From assembly GCA_032717465.1 (NCBI GenBank), contig CM064669.1, forward strand, positions 41,483,695-41,547,694: a stretch of DNA of 64,000 nucleotides, in the 5' to 3' direction. The translations under genes and the position numbers were made by a program. The notes under the pieces were generated by a model. The model ran no database searches, was not told the DNA's origin, and saw nothing but the letters and a program-made list of their open reading frames with translations. Source of the stretch: Coenobita brevimanus. Its lineage: Eukaryota; Arthropoda; Malacostraca; Decapoda; Coenobitidae. This document shows positions 11,085 through 22,690 of this stretch, piece by piece. Position 1 is the first letter of the stretch. Each line of letters begins with the position of its first letter.

Positions 11085-13825
11085 TGTGAAATTGACAATA
11101 AAATACACGAACAAATAGCGGAAGTCTATTGCCCCCAGGATACTGTAATTGTTGGAATTTCAATATACCATTAACAAGATGGACTGGATCCTTACCTTCA
11201 CACACAGGGTTACACTTGTATGCTAACTTACTTGAATGCTCATTATATCAGTTTCTTGAGCAACCAACATGTCGAGAAAATATCCTAGATCTTATACTGG
11301 CGACATTCATAATGTTCAAGTAGGAGAAGAATTTAATACTACTGATCATTGCACTGTCACATTCAACCTCAGTTTCCGTAACACCCCCAAAGTTGTAGTT
11401 ATGAGAAAATCCAAGACTAAAAGAAAGCTTATTTACACAATGAAAGCGAATTATCAAAAGTACAAACATACACACATTATGGACAGAGTTCACAGACATC
11501 CTTAATATGGCGGTTATGCAGTGTGTACCGATGCGTAATAGGAAACCAGTGAAAATTAATAAGCCAAAATAGTGATACTTAAATATTAAGAAGTCTTTCA
11601 GCAAAGAAACTTGTTTATCAGAAATGCAAAGCCACTGATAATAAGGAGGATAAAGATATTTACCCTAAGTTACGTCAAAATGATAAAAAGTTAATAAAGC
11701 AAAGTAAGAAAAACCTTGAAGTGCATATTGCAAGTATCAGTAAAATCAAACGCCAAAGAATTTTCCAATTATATCAGAAATAAGAAAATATTAACATCAT
11801 CAATAAGATCATTAGTATCAGCAGATGGTAAGCATACAAATGGCCAATCCGTGAAGGCTAAAATTCTTAATACTTTCTTTACATCATTATTTAAAGTAGA
11901 AAGTCCAAGTTCAATCCAAACATTGTCCTCTGCACGCGAAGATGAAGACAACACACTCAGAGAAATTATCATCAGTGAGAGAGATATGCTCTTCATGCTA
12001 AATAGACTAAAGATAAATAAAACACCAGGGCCTGATAGAATATTTCAAAGAGTCTTAAAGGAGGCAAAAGACGAACTAGTGAAACCCTTTGCACACATAT
12101 TCAATATCTCTCTCAGAAGCGGCACTGTACCAAGCGGTTGGAAATTAGCAAATGTAATTCCAGTTTTCAAAAAGGGAGACAAATCTCAACACAGCAATTA
12201 CCAGCCAATATGCTTGACATCAGTTGTTTGCAAGTTGTTGGAAACCATAATTAGAGATAAACTGGTGAAGCACTTAGAACAGAACATCTCATCAAAGACT
12301 TTCAGCACGGATTCCGAAATAAGCGTTCATGTCTCACTAACCTACTTGATTTTTCAATGGTATTATCATCATGTACGACAGCACTAAATCAGTCAATGTC
12401 TTTTACCTTGATTTCAAAAATGCATTTGATAAAGTTCCACATATTCGACTTGAAAAACTGTGCGTCTATGGTATTGGTGACAGTGATTGAAAGCTGGCTT
12501 ACGAATCATAACCAAAGAGTTGTAATCAATTGTAAGGAATCAGACTGGAAAAATGTTATAAGTGGAGTACCGCAAGGCTCAGTTTTGGGTCCTATACTGT
12601 TCTAAATTTATACAGACAATACTGATGAAGGCATTTTGTAAAATATCAAAATTCCCTGGCGATACAAAGATTAATAATACAGTAGATACCCGAGAACAAA
12701 GAATACTGATTCAAAGGGATCTTGATAAACTGCTTAATTGGGAGGAAAAATAGCAAATGGATTTTGATACTGATAAATGCAAAGTTCTAAATATTGGGAT
12801 TAAAAATGAAAAATTTATTTAAACAATAAATCATTCACAACTCATGAATGTAACTCATGAAAAAGATCTAGGAATATATGTAACAGGTGATCTGAAGCCA
12901 AGTAAACAATGCATAGAAGCAATAAAGAAAGTTTGAAAAACTAATTGGATTTACTGGTAGATCATTTGAGTTCAGATCTGAAAATATCTTTTGTATAATT
13001 CCTTAGCGCATCAACATCTAGAGTACTGTGTGCAGTTCTGGTCACTGTGTTACGGGAAAAGATATAGAGAAATTTGAGAGAGTGCAGCGACGAGCAACAA
13101 AAATGATACCCAGACTGAGGAACAAATCATACGAGAAGCCTATCAATGCACAGACTACGAGGGATCTGATTCAAGTATTCAAGCTTATTAAAGGAGCTGA
13201 TGAGCTGGATGTTGACAGGTACTTAACGATTGATCATTCGAACTCTCCTAGAGGTAATGGGTATACAATTATTGGAAAGCATTTTCAGTCCAATGAAGCC
13301 AATCAATTTCTCCTTAACAGGGTTGTTAAAATTTGGAACAAACTGTCCAGGGATGTCGTTGACTGAAGTACAGTGGTGCCATTAAAAAAAAAAAAATCGC
13401 TTGGATAAGTATCTCGCTTCAAATCCCCAGCTAAACACCTTCATGACTGAATAATACTGAAGCTGTTTTCTCTATTTCAGAGTGTGACGAAAATACAGCA
13501 GGGAAATACTAAGTAACTAATGATACCTATAGCTTGTTGACACTTGCAGTGTTATATAGTAAGACAGAATATAGCTTACCACTTTTCAGTCTTTCCTATG
13601 AAATTTCAATGTCAGCTTGTTAATGCTGCATGGTGGTCCTCACTTTTTTCCTGCCAGCTTCGACTGGAGGGTTTGGTGGGTGGGTGAGGGGGGGGAGAGT
13701 TCTTGCTTTACTATCCTTAACTTCAACATGAAGAATTAGATATCACAGTGATAGTCTTCTGTGTAACAAGCAGCCTCGAAAGGACCAATAGGTCTGTTGC
13801 TGTTTGCTTTCCTTTGTACTCCTAT
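11085..13825 (+). mobile_element. CR1-like LINE, nearly whole length but heavily decayed
   Basis: The endonuclease end is visible at about 11,100-11,400: DTVIVG then FNIPLTRW, SHTGLHLYANLLE, CRENILDLILAT and TDHCTVTF. The linker is near 11,650-11,900 and the RT runs 11,990-12,750. The C-terminal RATKMIPRLRNKSYEK to KIWNKLSRDVVD region lies at 13,085-13,365, and KNRLDKYLASNPQ-like sequence follows a short A-run at 13,385. The 3' UTR (13,640-13,825: CTGGAGGGTTTGGTGGGTGG and GGACCAATAGGTCTG) matches the 3' UTR of another CR1-like copy at 30.37-30.55 kb. Multiple frame breaks are present. Confidence 0.8.
11716..12770 (+). pseudogene. CR1-like reverse transcriptase remnant
   Basis: The 223-residue frame at 11,716-12,387 carries KINKTPGPDRIF, WKLANVIPVFKKGD and NYQPICLTSVVCKLLE, the fingers region of a CR1/L2-type RT. 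Motif A follows in another frame near 12,395 as VFYLDFKNAFDKVPH. Motif B is ISGVPQGSVLGPILF at 12,558-12,603, followed by a stop. Motif C, normally FADDTK, reads FPGDTK near 12,653, so one catalytic Asp is lost. The enzyme cannot be active. Confidence 0.85.
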
Positions 13826-14217
13826 GTACACCTCTCCCTCCCTCCTTTCCTCTCCCTCTTCCTCCTTTTCTATCCTTCATTCTCCTTCCCTCTCCCTATC
13901 TCTCCCTCCCTCCACTTCCCCCTCCTTCCCTCTTCCTCCTCTCCCTCCCCATCCTTCCCTCTTCCGCCCTCTCCCTCCCTCTCCTTCCCTTTCCCTCCCT
14001 ATCCTTCCGTACCCTTCACTCTCCCTACCTCTCCTCTCCTTCCCTCTCTCTCCTCTCCCTCCCTCTCCCTCCCTCCCTTCCTTCTTCCCCTTCTCCCTCC
14101 CCCTCCCTCGTACTTACTCCCTTCTTTTCCTATCTCTCTCCTCCTCTCCTGTTACACCTATCATTCTTTATTTCTCTCCTTCCCTTTTTCCTCTCCCCTT
14201 TCCCTCTCCTTTTACCT
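13826..14217. repeat. Polypyrimidine tract, about 390 bp
   Basis: The plus strand is almost pure C and T (CTCCCTCCCTCTCC words without a strict period). It begins where the CR1-like 3' UTR ends. All three plus frames are open because a C/T-only strand has no stop codons, so the 157-174-residue S/P/L-rich frames are artefacts. Confidence 0.9.
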
Positions 14218-14353
14218 ACAAAATTGCATCAATATTCAGGCGACTCAAACTGTATCACTCTTTACTTTTTAAATTAACTTCCCTCATAAAAAAAAAATGT
14301 TAAGTGACAGGTGTCATACAAGGTGGGAGGCAGACCATGTCACCCTGTACGAT

Positions 14354-14354
14354 A

Positions 14355-14437
<83 letters not shown>

Positions 14438-14530
14438 CAGACAGAGACAGACAGACAGTGAGAGATGAAGAGACAAAGACAGAAACAATGAGAGATATAG
14501 AGATACAGTGACAGAGACAGTGAGAAATAC
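14354..14530. repeat. Compound (GA)n-(AC)n microsatellite with GACA tail
   Basis: (GA)n at 14,354-14,380 runs into (AC)23 at 14,389-14,435, then degenerate GACAGACAGA and GAGATA words to about 14,530. Confidence 0.95.
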
Positions 14531-15085
14531 AGAGGTTTAGTCGTGCCATTTGGAAGAAACGGCAAATACAGTGAACACTCTTCTAGTCTGCATCGGTAAT
14601 ATACTACAGGATACTGAAGTGTAATATGAAGAATAAACTGCTGACGAAAAGATGGTACGAAATCTCCATCGCCACATAGATGGACTTCATCATCAGTGCC
14701 ACTACATGCAGGCGTCCCTCTACCACCTGACAGACCAGTGACCGGGGAAGCCTTTTTTTTTTTTTTTTTTTTTAATGTATTCTTCACGCCTTTAGTCAGC
14801 ATTATTCACAGTGGTGGATTTCCTGTTGTGGATGTATTAATGCTGGCTGCAGTGTGAATAATTTACCCTGAATTAAATAAAATGGTCTGGAGACTGAAGA
14901 ATAAAATACGAAATAAGTCGCAGAAATGAAGGGGTTAACCAAATAGATTACCCGATTATCATGTCCTGCCCGCAAATGCAAAGATCAAAGTTCGCTTTCC
15001 TTGTTCAGCCTGGAGTATAGCTTAGAACATGGACACAAACCTGCTTCTGGACGACATGTTCTAGGTGAAGGTTTGGAATAGGTTT
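14531..15085. other. Unassigned sequence with a T-tract
   Basis: No coding or element boundary recognised. A run of about 21 T lies near 14,753-14,773, which could be the 3' A-tail of a minus-strand retroposon lying at higher coordinates, but no such element is identifiable. Confidence 0.4.
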
Positions 15086-15138
15086 GAAAAAAAAAAAAAA
15101 AAAAAAAAAAAAAAGATTATCTGAAGATCCTCATGTGG

Positions 15139-15214
<76 letters not shown>
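15086..15214. repeat. A-tract, (TC)12 and (AC)26
   Basis: A run of about 28 A ends near 15,113. After 25 bp comes (TC)n at 15,139-15,162 running directly into (AC)n to 15,214. Confidence 0.97.
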
Positions 15215-15216
<2 letters not shown>

Positions 15217-15985
15217 TTTTCAATGGTCGACGAACGAAGCTATCCATTACTTTCCCTACGGAGACTGGTGGGGAGTTTCTATCAACGTGAGAAAAACAGA
15301 AGCCATCTTTTAGGTTCTGAGATTGTGTCGGGTATGTTATTTTGGTGCTGTACAGGAATATAACCTATTACTCTATGCCCGTATCCATTAAGGATCTAGA
15401 CAAAGATTTACGATACACGAGTCTTCGTAGCGATTAATTAACGTGTTGTATTTTTTCGCTCTGATATTAATTCTCACTGTGTTTGACACGGTTCTGAGGC
15501 TAAAGAACTATTGATCGCTGTTTTGCAAGTGTCATACACGTTGCATACTCTCGGCGACTACAGTCCTCTCGACTCTCCTGTTTCTTTCTCTATGGACTTT
15601 GAAAAATCAGTCTAGTGAATCCGCAACAACCGTCACTGATTACTATATTCGGAAACATAGGAGAGTTATTGCAGACTGCTGCTAATTCAGCGACTGATTT
15701 TCATAGTCAATGGTGAGAGAGGCAAGAAGGCGACAAGAGTTTGGACGCTGACGGTATATTTCTTGCACTTTTTTTAATTTACGCTGACTTTCAATAACAA
15801 TAACTCTTTAAATTTGTATTGCTGCATCCACTAAAATTATTCGCACGTACGATAGTCTTCTGTGCAATTCAATCTGCAGTTTCCATACTTTTTTTTTCCT
15901 TGGTGGTGTTTTCGTTCTTACCATCGCTCGTTACCACAGCTTTACGTCTTTATTTCTTGACCGATTTGCCTGAAAATTACGATAC
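15215..15985. other. Unassigned sequence
   Basis: The segment starting GCCCGTATCCATTAAGGATC at 15,378 looks like a transposon end, but I could not find a convincing inverted partner. No coding sequence seen. Confidence 0.4.
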
Positions 15986-15988
15986 ATG

Positions 15989-16269
15989 TACAGGTGTACA
16001 AAAAAGTATCATTACTCAGGGGTCCGATAGATACGTAACGAACACTACGATGGCTGCCGTTTCCGAAGGGTTGATACATTCATATCGACGCATTTATTAT
16101 CTCAAACACAGGAAATGCCTCTTGTATCCCATGCATAACCAACATTGTTGGATATGCAGGGGTACCAACAGTTTCCTAACCTCCTGCCTGTTTTTCCAAA
16201 ACCATCGTCGTTTGTTATAATGTTTAGCACAACGTCGTAACGATACTTTTTTGTAAAGTTGTACCTGGG
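15989..16269. mobile_element. Palindromic MITE
   Basis: The ends share ACAAAAAAGTATC (15,998-16,010) with its exact inverse at 16,242-16,254, followed by ATTAC and GTTAC. Near the centre TGCATAACCAACA pairs with TGTTGGATATGCA (16,131-16,158). Both strands therefore read similar short peptides, which is a sign of a fold-back element and not of coding. No transposase or clear target duplication. Confidence 0.7.
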
Positions 16270-16273
16270 CCTG

Positions 16274-17234
16274 GGATCTCGAGACATCCATTTCTTATTA
16301 CAGATTTACACCATTAAATTACAGTATTTTACAGCAAAAGATGTTTACGTACGTTTAGAAGATGGAGAAGCCAGTATAACTGAATGAGCTCTGCCAAGGG
16401 TCACTTCACCATTTGGAGGAATACAGCACCCTCACACCATCCAACTCACCATCACCTGCCTCTGTGATGTGGCCATCATTTTTATTTGCGTGATATGCTC
16501 CCAGGGGGATGTCACTAGGCATCTGGCGGCCGCTCACAAGTGCCACCTATCCCAGTCAATGCTGCTCCCTTTGAATTCCTGGTTTATTGTGTTCTGCTCT
16601 ATGCCACTTATTCATTGTCAATCCTGATGTTTAAAGGGGCCTTTTTCACTCTATCCCAGTTTCCCTAGACCTTCATTCTATAGCACAAAGACAACTTTTA
16701 TGCTCCATGTCTCGTGCTCCATTGCTTTGGTTGCTGCTTTTTACTATTCTTGACTTGTGCACGTGGACATGTTTTTCGCGTTCTCATGAATGAATCTATG
16801 TTCCTTATATTTAGTGCTCTTGAGCTAATCATTTCTTATTTTTAATTATTATTATTCATCTTGTTATGTCTTAATCTTCTGATCGCCACAGTCTCTCTTC
16901 TCCAAGTGGGGACTGTACTGTACTGTGTCACCGGTCAATTTTTTCTTCATGCATGCACCAGTGTATCTCATTGTGCTTTATTACATATATTGCTGCTTGG
17001 CTTTCGGAAGAACTTTCCCCTGTGCTTTAGGGCTTGTAGCATTTTTTTTTTTTTTTTTTTTACATATTTACACTATTTGTCTACGTTGGACCATGGATCC
17101 AACTACTCCTTCCCTTAAGCCTCCCACTCTTGCCACACACTTTTCACATGAAACTACTACGGAACTAAACCATTTAATACATGCCAGGGCTAACTCAGTC
17201 AGGACCGCTGCCAAGGCATTTGCGGGCGTATCTT
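16274..17234. other. Unassigned sequence, probably decayed repeat
   Basis: No open frame is supported. A T22 run lies at about 17,041-17,062. The plus-strand translation near 16,400-16,560 (CLCDVAIIF context) faintly recalls the zinc-knuckle end of RNase H-bearing LINEs, but this is too weak to call. Confidence 0.35.
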
Positions 17235-18590
17235 TGTGACCCAGTTCCGAAGAAAGGAAGTTTGTCTGACCCCTCCAATTACAGACCAATAGCCGTCACA
17301 TCTTCTCTTGGTAAGGTATTTGAAACTTTAATTAATAAGCACATTGTTAAACATCTTGAATCCAACAACTTAATTAGAGATAGACAATATGGTTTTCGCC
17401 ACGAAAGATCCACCATTGACATACTCAATCTCTTAACTCATACCATCCATCGACCAATTGATCTTTTTGGCGAAACTCATGCATTAGCTCTTGATATCTC
17501 TAAAGCTTTCGACAGTGTATGGCACCGTTCCCTGCTGTCCAAACTCCCTTGCTATGGACTAACGTCTTTTGTTCCTTTGATTTCTTCTTATCTTAGTGAC
17601 AGGAAAATAAGAGTAAAAGTAGATGATGTATATTCAAATTTCCACTCAACGCCGGCGTGTCGCAGGGATCAGTTCTGGCGCCAACCCTATTTCTGGTTCA
17701 TATTAATGATCTCTTATCTGTCACTCACAGTCCCATTCACTCATATGCAGATGATTCAACACTACATAGTTCATTCACACTCAGACATCCATTTACAAAG
17801 TCAAATATCTCTACCTCTCAACTCAGTACAGCCATCTCCATAAATCAAGATCTACCTAGAATCAGTGAATAGGGACAAAACAACCATGTCTCTTTTAATG
17901 CCAGTAAAACTAAATATATACAGTTTACTAATGGACAGATACTACCAGATTCGTACATTACCTTCAGTGCTACTAATATTCCCATCTCCAAAAGTATTGA
18001 AATTCTTGGCATCTCGCTTAACAGTGCCCTCAGCTGGACCTCTCATGTCAGATCACTTGCTAAAACCAAACTTGGATTATTGTACAGAGTCCGCAACTTC
18101 TTCGCCAATGAGCAGTTAGCTATAATTTATAAGAGTCATGTGTGCTCTCAGCCTGAATATTGCTCACCCTTGTGGAATGGTTGTGGAGTGGTTGCATTAA
18201 GACAACTAGACAAAATTCAGAACAAAGCTGTTAGAATCATTAACAACCCTGCCATTACATATAAACTACCTCCCCTGCGAGTAAGAAGGAATGTTGCCTC
18301 CCTTGCATTATTTTACAGATATTTTTTTTTTTGGCAAATGCTCAGACGAAATTGCGTCCATGGTGCCACCTCTCCATGCCTTCCCTCGTGCTACATGGGC
18401 ATCTGGTAGCGCTCATGACTGGAATGTCACCCAGCTATATTGCAGAACTTCTGCCTATCAGAATTCATTCATTCCCCGAACTGCATCTCTCTGGAACTCG
18501 CTTCCCCAGAGTTGTTTCCCTCCAAATTTCAACCCACAACTGTTCAAGTCTAACTGTTACAGATATTTTATGAACAGAGGACACCAGTAA
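17235..18590 (+). pseudogene. Reverse transcriptase, frameshifted
   Basis: The frame ending at 17,843 carries NYRPIAVTSSLGKVFE, RDRQYGFRHERST and motif A ALDISKAFDSVWHRS. A frame change just after 17,655 leads to motif B VSQGSVLAPTLFLVHINDL and motif C SYADDSTLHS (17,657-17,872). A third frame from about 18,080 carries YRVRNFFANEQLAIIYKSHV and the finger-like SQPEYCSPLWNG region. A further shift near 18,320 at a run of T leads to the C-terminus. Catalytic Asp residues are intact; at least three frameshifts make it a pseudogene. Confidence 0.85.
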
Positions 18591-18671
18591 TCTGGTGTAT
18601 GGATTATTTTTTTTACTCATTTGTTTTTCCTTCCTCCGTTCTGTTATTAAAAGAAAGAAAGAAAAAAAAAA
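17235..18671 (+). mobile_element. APE-type LINE, 3' half (Jockey/L2-like RT)
   Basis: 5'-truncated retrotransposon starting inside the RT (PVPKKGSLSDPSNYRPIAVT) and running to a C-terminal FIPRTASLWNSLPQS and LFKSNCYRYF ending with TAA at about 18,588. The 3' UTR ends in an A-rich tail with GAAAGAAAG near 18,650-18,671. The RT core is preserved across three frames. The same subgroup appears as an upstream fragment at 35.8-36.8 kb, so the two may be pieces of one family. Naming beyond the APE class is uncertain. Confidence 0.8.
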
Positions 18672-18769
18672 CATATCGATGGGTTTTGAGGACACTCAAT
18701 AAAGTCCGTCTTAACAAAATTCAGTTCATCAAACCGTTTCCCATCCCTGCCGGGGATCGCACTCACATC

Positions 18770-18810
<41 letters not shown>

Positions 18811-19391
18811 CAATTTGTCTTCCGCCTCCATCAATAGTAAATGAAGAAAAATGTATATGCTTGTAAATGCTAGTTCTAGTTTGCTTTGGGAAGGGTGTTA
18901 GTTCAGTCCTAGGCCAGGGCAGGAAAACTGATAATTTGAGACTTGATTCGTCATCCGCGGAGCCCACCAGCATGTAAGTAAATAAATAAAAAAATGCGAA
19001 CACTAACACACAATCCAGAAGGAGATAGCCTTACAATGTACTCACTATGAATTGAGAGTATTAATGAAGAAGTAATGGCATGCGAAGGTGTGCGGAACGT
19101 AGGAGGAATGATGGGCCTCAGGGAACGAACTGTCATTTTCTATACCAAGAATCGGACACAAATCAAAAATTAATTCAAACATATATACTTGTAATGATAG
19201 GAGATGGCTAATTTAATAAACAACAAGTAACAAGACATCGAGAAATGACTTTCGAAACAAACTGATATACTGCATATTTCGGAACCAGATAAACTTCTCA
19301 AAATAATATCTATTAGTTTCCTAAAACTTCGACTTAAAAAGGTGCTATACTCATGTGTGCAGTTTACATATACTGTAAATACATAGGCAAC

Positions 19392-19393
<2 letters not shown>
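18672..19393. other. Unassigned sequence with an A35 tract
   Basis: An A-run of about 35 bases at 18,773-18,807 is preceded by GCCGGGGATCGCACTC. That segment resembles the T-arm/B-box end of a tRNA-like sequence on the minus strand, but no A-box is visible. Nothing else is recognised. Confidence 0.4.

Positions 19394-19479
<86 letters not shown>
19394..19479. repeat. Compound (AC)21-(TA)22 microsatellite
   Basis: (AC)n at 19,394-19,435 runs directly into (TA)n to 19,479, then degenerate CACATATACA. Confidence 0.97.
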
Positions 19480-19483
<4 letters not shown>

Positions 19484-19722
19484 CACACATATACACACAC
19501 ACACTTCCATACATGCACTTACATATATACATTCACACATAGAAACAAATCACTTATTAAACGTGATTTGGAGAGAAATGAGAGGAAAAAAATAGGGAGA
19601 AGGCATGGAGAGGCTGGGAGGCTGGGGGAAGGAGGAGGAGAGTACGAGTACTAGGAGGGGAGGGAAGGAGATGTAGAGAATGGAAGGCGGAGAGAAGGGG
19701 CAAGGAAGGAATAGGAATAGGA

Positions 19723-19800
19723 GAAGATGTGAATATCCGAAAGCGCTTGTTATGTATCGTGTTTCCGTTTTCCCCTGTGGATACTACTACTACATTCATA
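19723..19800. repeat. Interspersed repeat end shared with 54.2 kb
   Basis: GAATATCCGAAAGCGCTTG followed by a TCGTGTTTCCG and CTGTGGATA segment is closely matched at 54,258-54,312. Both copies lead into CATA/TACA-type low-complexity sequence. The CGAAAGCGCT core recalls hammerhead-bearing ends of Penelope-like elements, but a complete ribozyme core is not present here. Confidence 0.5.
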
Positions 19801-20164
19801 CATATACACACACGTCCACACATACATTCATAAATATACGCATACTTCCAGGCATACATATACTCACACTTCCATACATATTCATAAGTCATACTTGGCA
19901 AGCTGTGGAATGGTGATTGTTGTGCCATGATGCGGCGTGTGATGATACGTACTCAGGCAGCAAATGATCCACGGGCAGAACTCGTCCATAACAGCGAGCA
20001 GAATTTGTATTCATGGCAGTACAAAGGAATACAGTGCAGCGTAAACATCATCAACACAATCATCATTAGCAGCAGCAACTACGACAACAACATTATGACG
20101 AACAACAGCAACGATAATGTGTCTAGTTTTCGGACTGGCGTGCAGTGTTTTTATGTATAATCAT

Positions 20165-20198
<34 letters not shown>

Positions 20199-20398
20199 AC
20201 ATGACCCTCTTTCTTGCCTGAGGATGGGGTGGGGAACGATTACATAATTTTCAGAAAAATAGAAATAATACCTAAGCATGAGGTGATATACTTTTAAAAA
20301 GTGTTGTATAAAGCTTTCAAGCAACGACCCATTTGCTGGTCCTTTCGACCTTATTTGTTATGAGACATGGCATTTGTTCTGTAAGTCTACAGTAAGAA
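19801..20398. other. Unassigned sequence with an (ATC)n array
   Basis: Contains CATA-rich low complexity to about 19,880 and an (ATC)12 trinucleotide array at 20,162-20,199. A 77-residue open frame at 19,927-20,160 ends in an N/I-rich stretch generated by AAC and ATC repeats and is not supported as a gene. Confidence 0.5.
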
Positions 20399-21139
20399 TC
20401 CATATTATAAAGGAGAATGTTTATCTGTCTATCTACCTGTTTGTTTGCCTGTCTGTCTGTCTGTCCTCTATGGGAATCGAAGGGGATGCATACAAAACTC
20501 TCTAAACATCTGTAACAGGTGTAACTTTTTACGACGAATTTAAGTGTGTAGGGTACATTACAGGTGCTAGAACTGCACCCCTCATGGCCAAGGTATGAAA
20601 TAATTAAAAATGGTCCTGAACCCTGTGGAAACATAGTAGCCAATTACCAGTTTTCTTTTCTCTACAACCATTTGATTATTTGGAACAACGGGTCGGATGG
20701 GTGGACGGACTGGTGGGGTGGGTAAGGTTATGTGGATGGGCGGGAGTGGATGGGCGGGAGTGGAGGGGCAACGTGGGAGTGTGTGGTGGGGTAAGGTGGG
20801 TGGGATGGGTGGACAGAATTGAGTGAATGGGTGTTTGTGGAGGGGCAGAGTGGGTGGGGGAGTGTGGGTGAAAGGTTAGGCAGGGTGGGTGGATGAGAAT
20901 GGCAGGCGGGTGGGTAGGTTAGCACTGTGTGTGAAGGGTTGAAATAGACCTATGGTAGGAGTAGGTTCTTGAGGCCTATATCCCAGGGAAATGGGCCGAA
21001 GGAGGAACACAGATTCAGTGGGTAAAATGGGGCCCCGGAGATCTACTCCCCCATGGGGAGTGGCCATCCATGGCCCCAGACAATGCCAGTATACACGATC
21101 ACAGCGTTTTACCCGGGCAACCCCGGGTACCCCTGCTAG
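20399..21139 (+). mobile_element. Non-autonomous Helitron with both termini
   Basis: The 5' end is A|TCCATATTATAAAGGAGAA, the TC start with a TATTATAAAG motif common in arthropod Helitrons. The 3' end is CTAG at 21,136-21,139 followed by host T. It is preceded, 11 bases upstream of the end, by a hairpin: TACCCGGG at 21,110-21,117, loop CAAC, CCCGGGTA at 21,122-21,129. An A|T insertion point, absence of terminal inverted repeats and the 3' hairpin plus CTRR are the standard Helitron signature. The 741-bp element encodes no Rep-helicase and must have been mobilised in trans. Its interior carries a G-rich minisatellite. Confidence 0.85.
20690..20935 (+). repeat. G-rich minisatellite inside the Helitron
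   Basis: Irregular GGGTGGATGGGTGGG, GTGGATGGGCGGGAGTGG and GTGTGGTGGGG modules over about 245 bp. Runs of three or four G occur every few bases, so the strand could form G-quadruplexes. Minisatellites inside Helitrons are a known association. Confidence 0.8.
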
Positions 21140-21494
21140 TGGCACTATTAAGTACACTAGAGAATCTGCTCCACAGTCTAAAAATTAAAATAGTGCTATG
21201 ATTATGGTATCTGTTTTACGAGTATAATACAAAGACAACGAGAAAGAAGACTCGCCCATCCAACAGTCATACAAGCCTAGGTTGCCAATACAAAAATAAA
21301 GCCTACCAAGCAGAACAGAAAAATCATGAAGAAAAGTGAATAATGTATTCTCCATGATCTTCGCGCCTTCACAGCTCGGAGATGACATTTTCATGCTACT
21401 CTTGGCTGTACAAATCGTTAGTACGCACACATCTCACGCAATGTGCTCATGTTTGGCCATTAAACTTCGAAACATGTATTTAGAAATTAGAGTA
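21140..21494. other. Unassigned sequence
   Basis: Flank between the Helitron and a CR1-like fragment. No coding sequence or repeat ends recognised. Confidence 0.4.
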
Positions 21495-21900
21495 AGTGCA
21501 ACGAAAAGTGAAAAAAATGATACACCGATTGAAAAATAAGCCATACAAGGAACGTTTAGAAGAACTAAGCCTGTTTAAATCCACAAAAAGCCGACTACGA
21601 TATGATTTTATTCAAGTATACAAGATTTTTAAGGATTATAAAATGGCAAGTTGTAAGTACTTCACATTAAGTTAGTCAAATTACACTAGACAAGTTTGAT
21701 ATAAATTACTGGCACACGTTTCTGGTCGAATGAAGCAAAGCATTTCTTCTGTAAAATACTGTAAACATAAGGAACAAACTCTGTGGTAGACTGATACACT
21801 AATTACATTTAAAGGTAGCTTGATTAAATTTATACCTTCTGATTCCCAACACGCCCCGTTCATAGTTGAATAATAAAAAGATGTACTGTGGTAGGTGGGG
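21495..21900 (+). mobile_element. CR1-like LINE, C-terminal fragment
   Basis: One frame reads MIHRLKNKPYKERLEELSL then SRLRYDFIQVYKIFKDYKM, the conserved tail after the RT palm in CR1/L2-like proteins (compare MIPRLRNKSYEK at about 13.1 kb). VNIRNKLCGRLI near 21,765 corresponds to the usual W-N-x-L-P motif. 5' truncated and frameshifted. Confidence 0.7.
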
Positions 21901-22273
21901 GACGGCCATCATCCACCCACTTGATAAAATATTTTCTTCGGGTGACTCTGCAATGGGTGACAAGCCAAATGGTTTCCTGTAAACCAGAAACCATTTGCTT
22001 CGTTGAGTGTTATTCATAATACCAAATGACGCCAGGTGATAAACCGTGACAGGATAAAGTGCTCCAACCTGACTGAGTCTGTGAGGACTTACATCCGAGT
22101 AATAGTTACAATTTACTTCTCATATGACGACACCCATGTGAGGCTGTTCACCCTCACCCAAACTGAGGGGACTTAACCTAGCCCCGGATTCCTATGCTCC
22201 TGACACAGGAAAAAAAAAAAATTTGGACGGTGGACGGATAAACTATCATTCTCTCTCGTCCACATCACAAAGA
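21901..22273. other. Unassigned sequence
   Basis: No feature recognised apart from a short A-run near 22,209-22,221. Confidence 0.4.
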
Positions 22274-22690
22274 AGCTATCTATCTATTGCCAGACGCCTT
22301 AATCTCAGAAGGGGTGGCCACAAACAAATCGAACCCATGTCGTCCTGTCCCCCGCCATTTCATTGCTGTGCTCCCAGCTCACATCCCCCTCTCTCATATA
22401 CCTCTCCACTCCATCCCTCTATTTCATCCTTGGCCTCCCCCTCCCTCCCCCCACCACCACCTCACTCAAATATACTCTCCTCGTAGCCTCACGCACTCCA
22501 TCCTCTCCATATGGCCAAACCACCTCAATGTATTTCTCCTAACGCATTCTAACACATCCACATCCACACCACATCGCTCATTCACTTCCTCATTTGTCAA
22601 TCGGTCTCTCCACGTAACTCAGCATGCTCCTCTCAAATAACTCATTTCCACTGTTCTCGCTCTTGACTTGTGTCCAACATGGTCCAAGTT
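22274..22690 (-). mobile_element. RTE-like LINE, 3' fragment (family of copies A and B)
   Basis: On the minus strand the sequence reads VEMSYLRG, RNTLRWFGHMERMEC and then the same GAGTGAGGTGGTGG 3' region as copy B at 10,300-10,655. It ends with a TAGATAGATAG tail at about 22,274-22,289, which defines the family's 3' terminal repeat. The 5' end is truncated near 22,690. The plus-strand open frames here are antisense shadows. Confidence 0.8.

Noticed and set aside
13748..14303. Three overlapping S/P/L-rich plus frames of 157-174 residues
   Set aside because: Produced by a C/T-only strand that cannot contain stop codons; all three frames are open together.
15378..15630. Possible MITE with ends CCCGTATCCATTAAG and GCGGATTCACTAGA
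   Set aside because: The ends match only loosely, the interior is not palindromic and no target duplication is visible.
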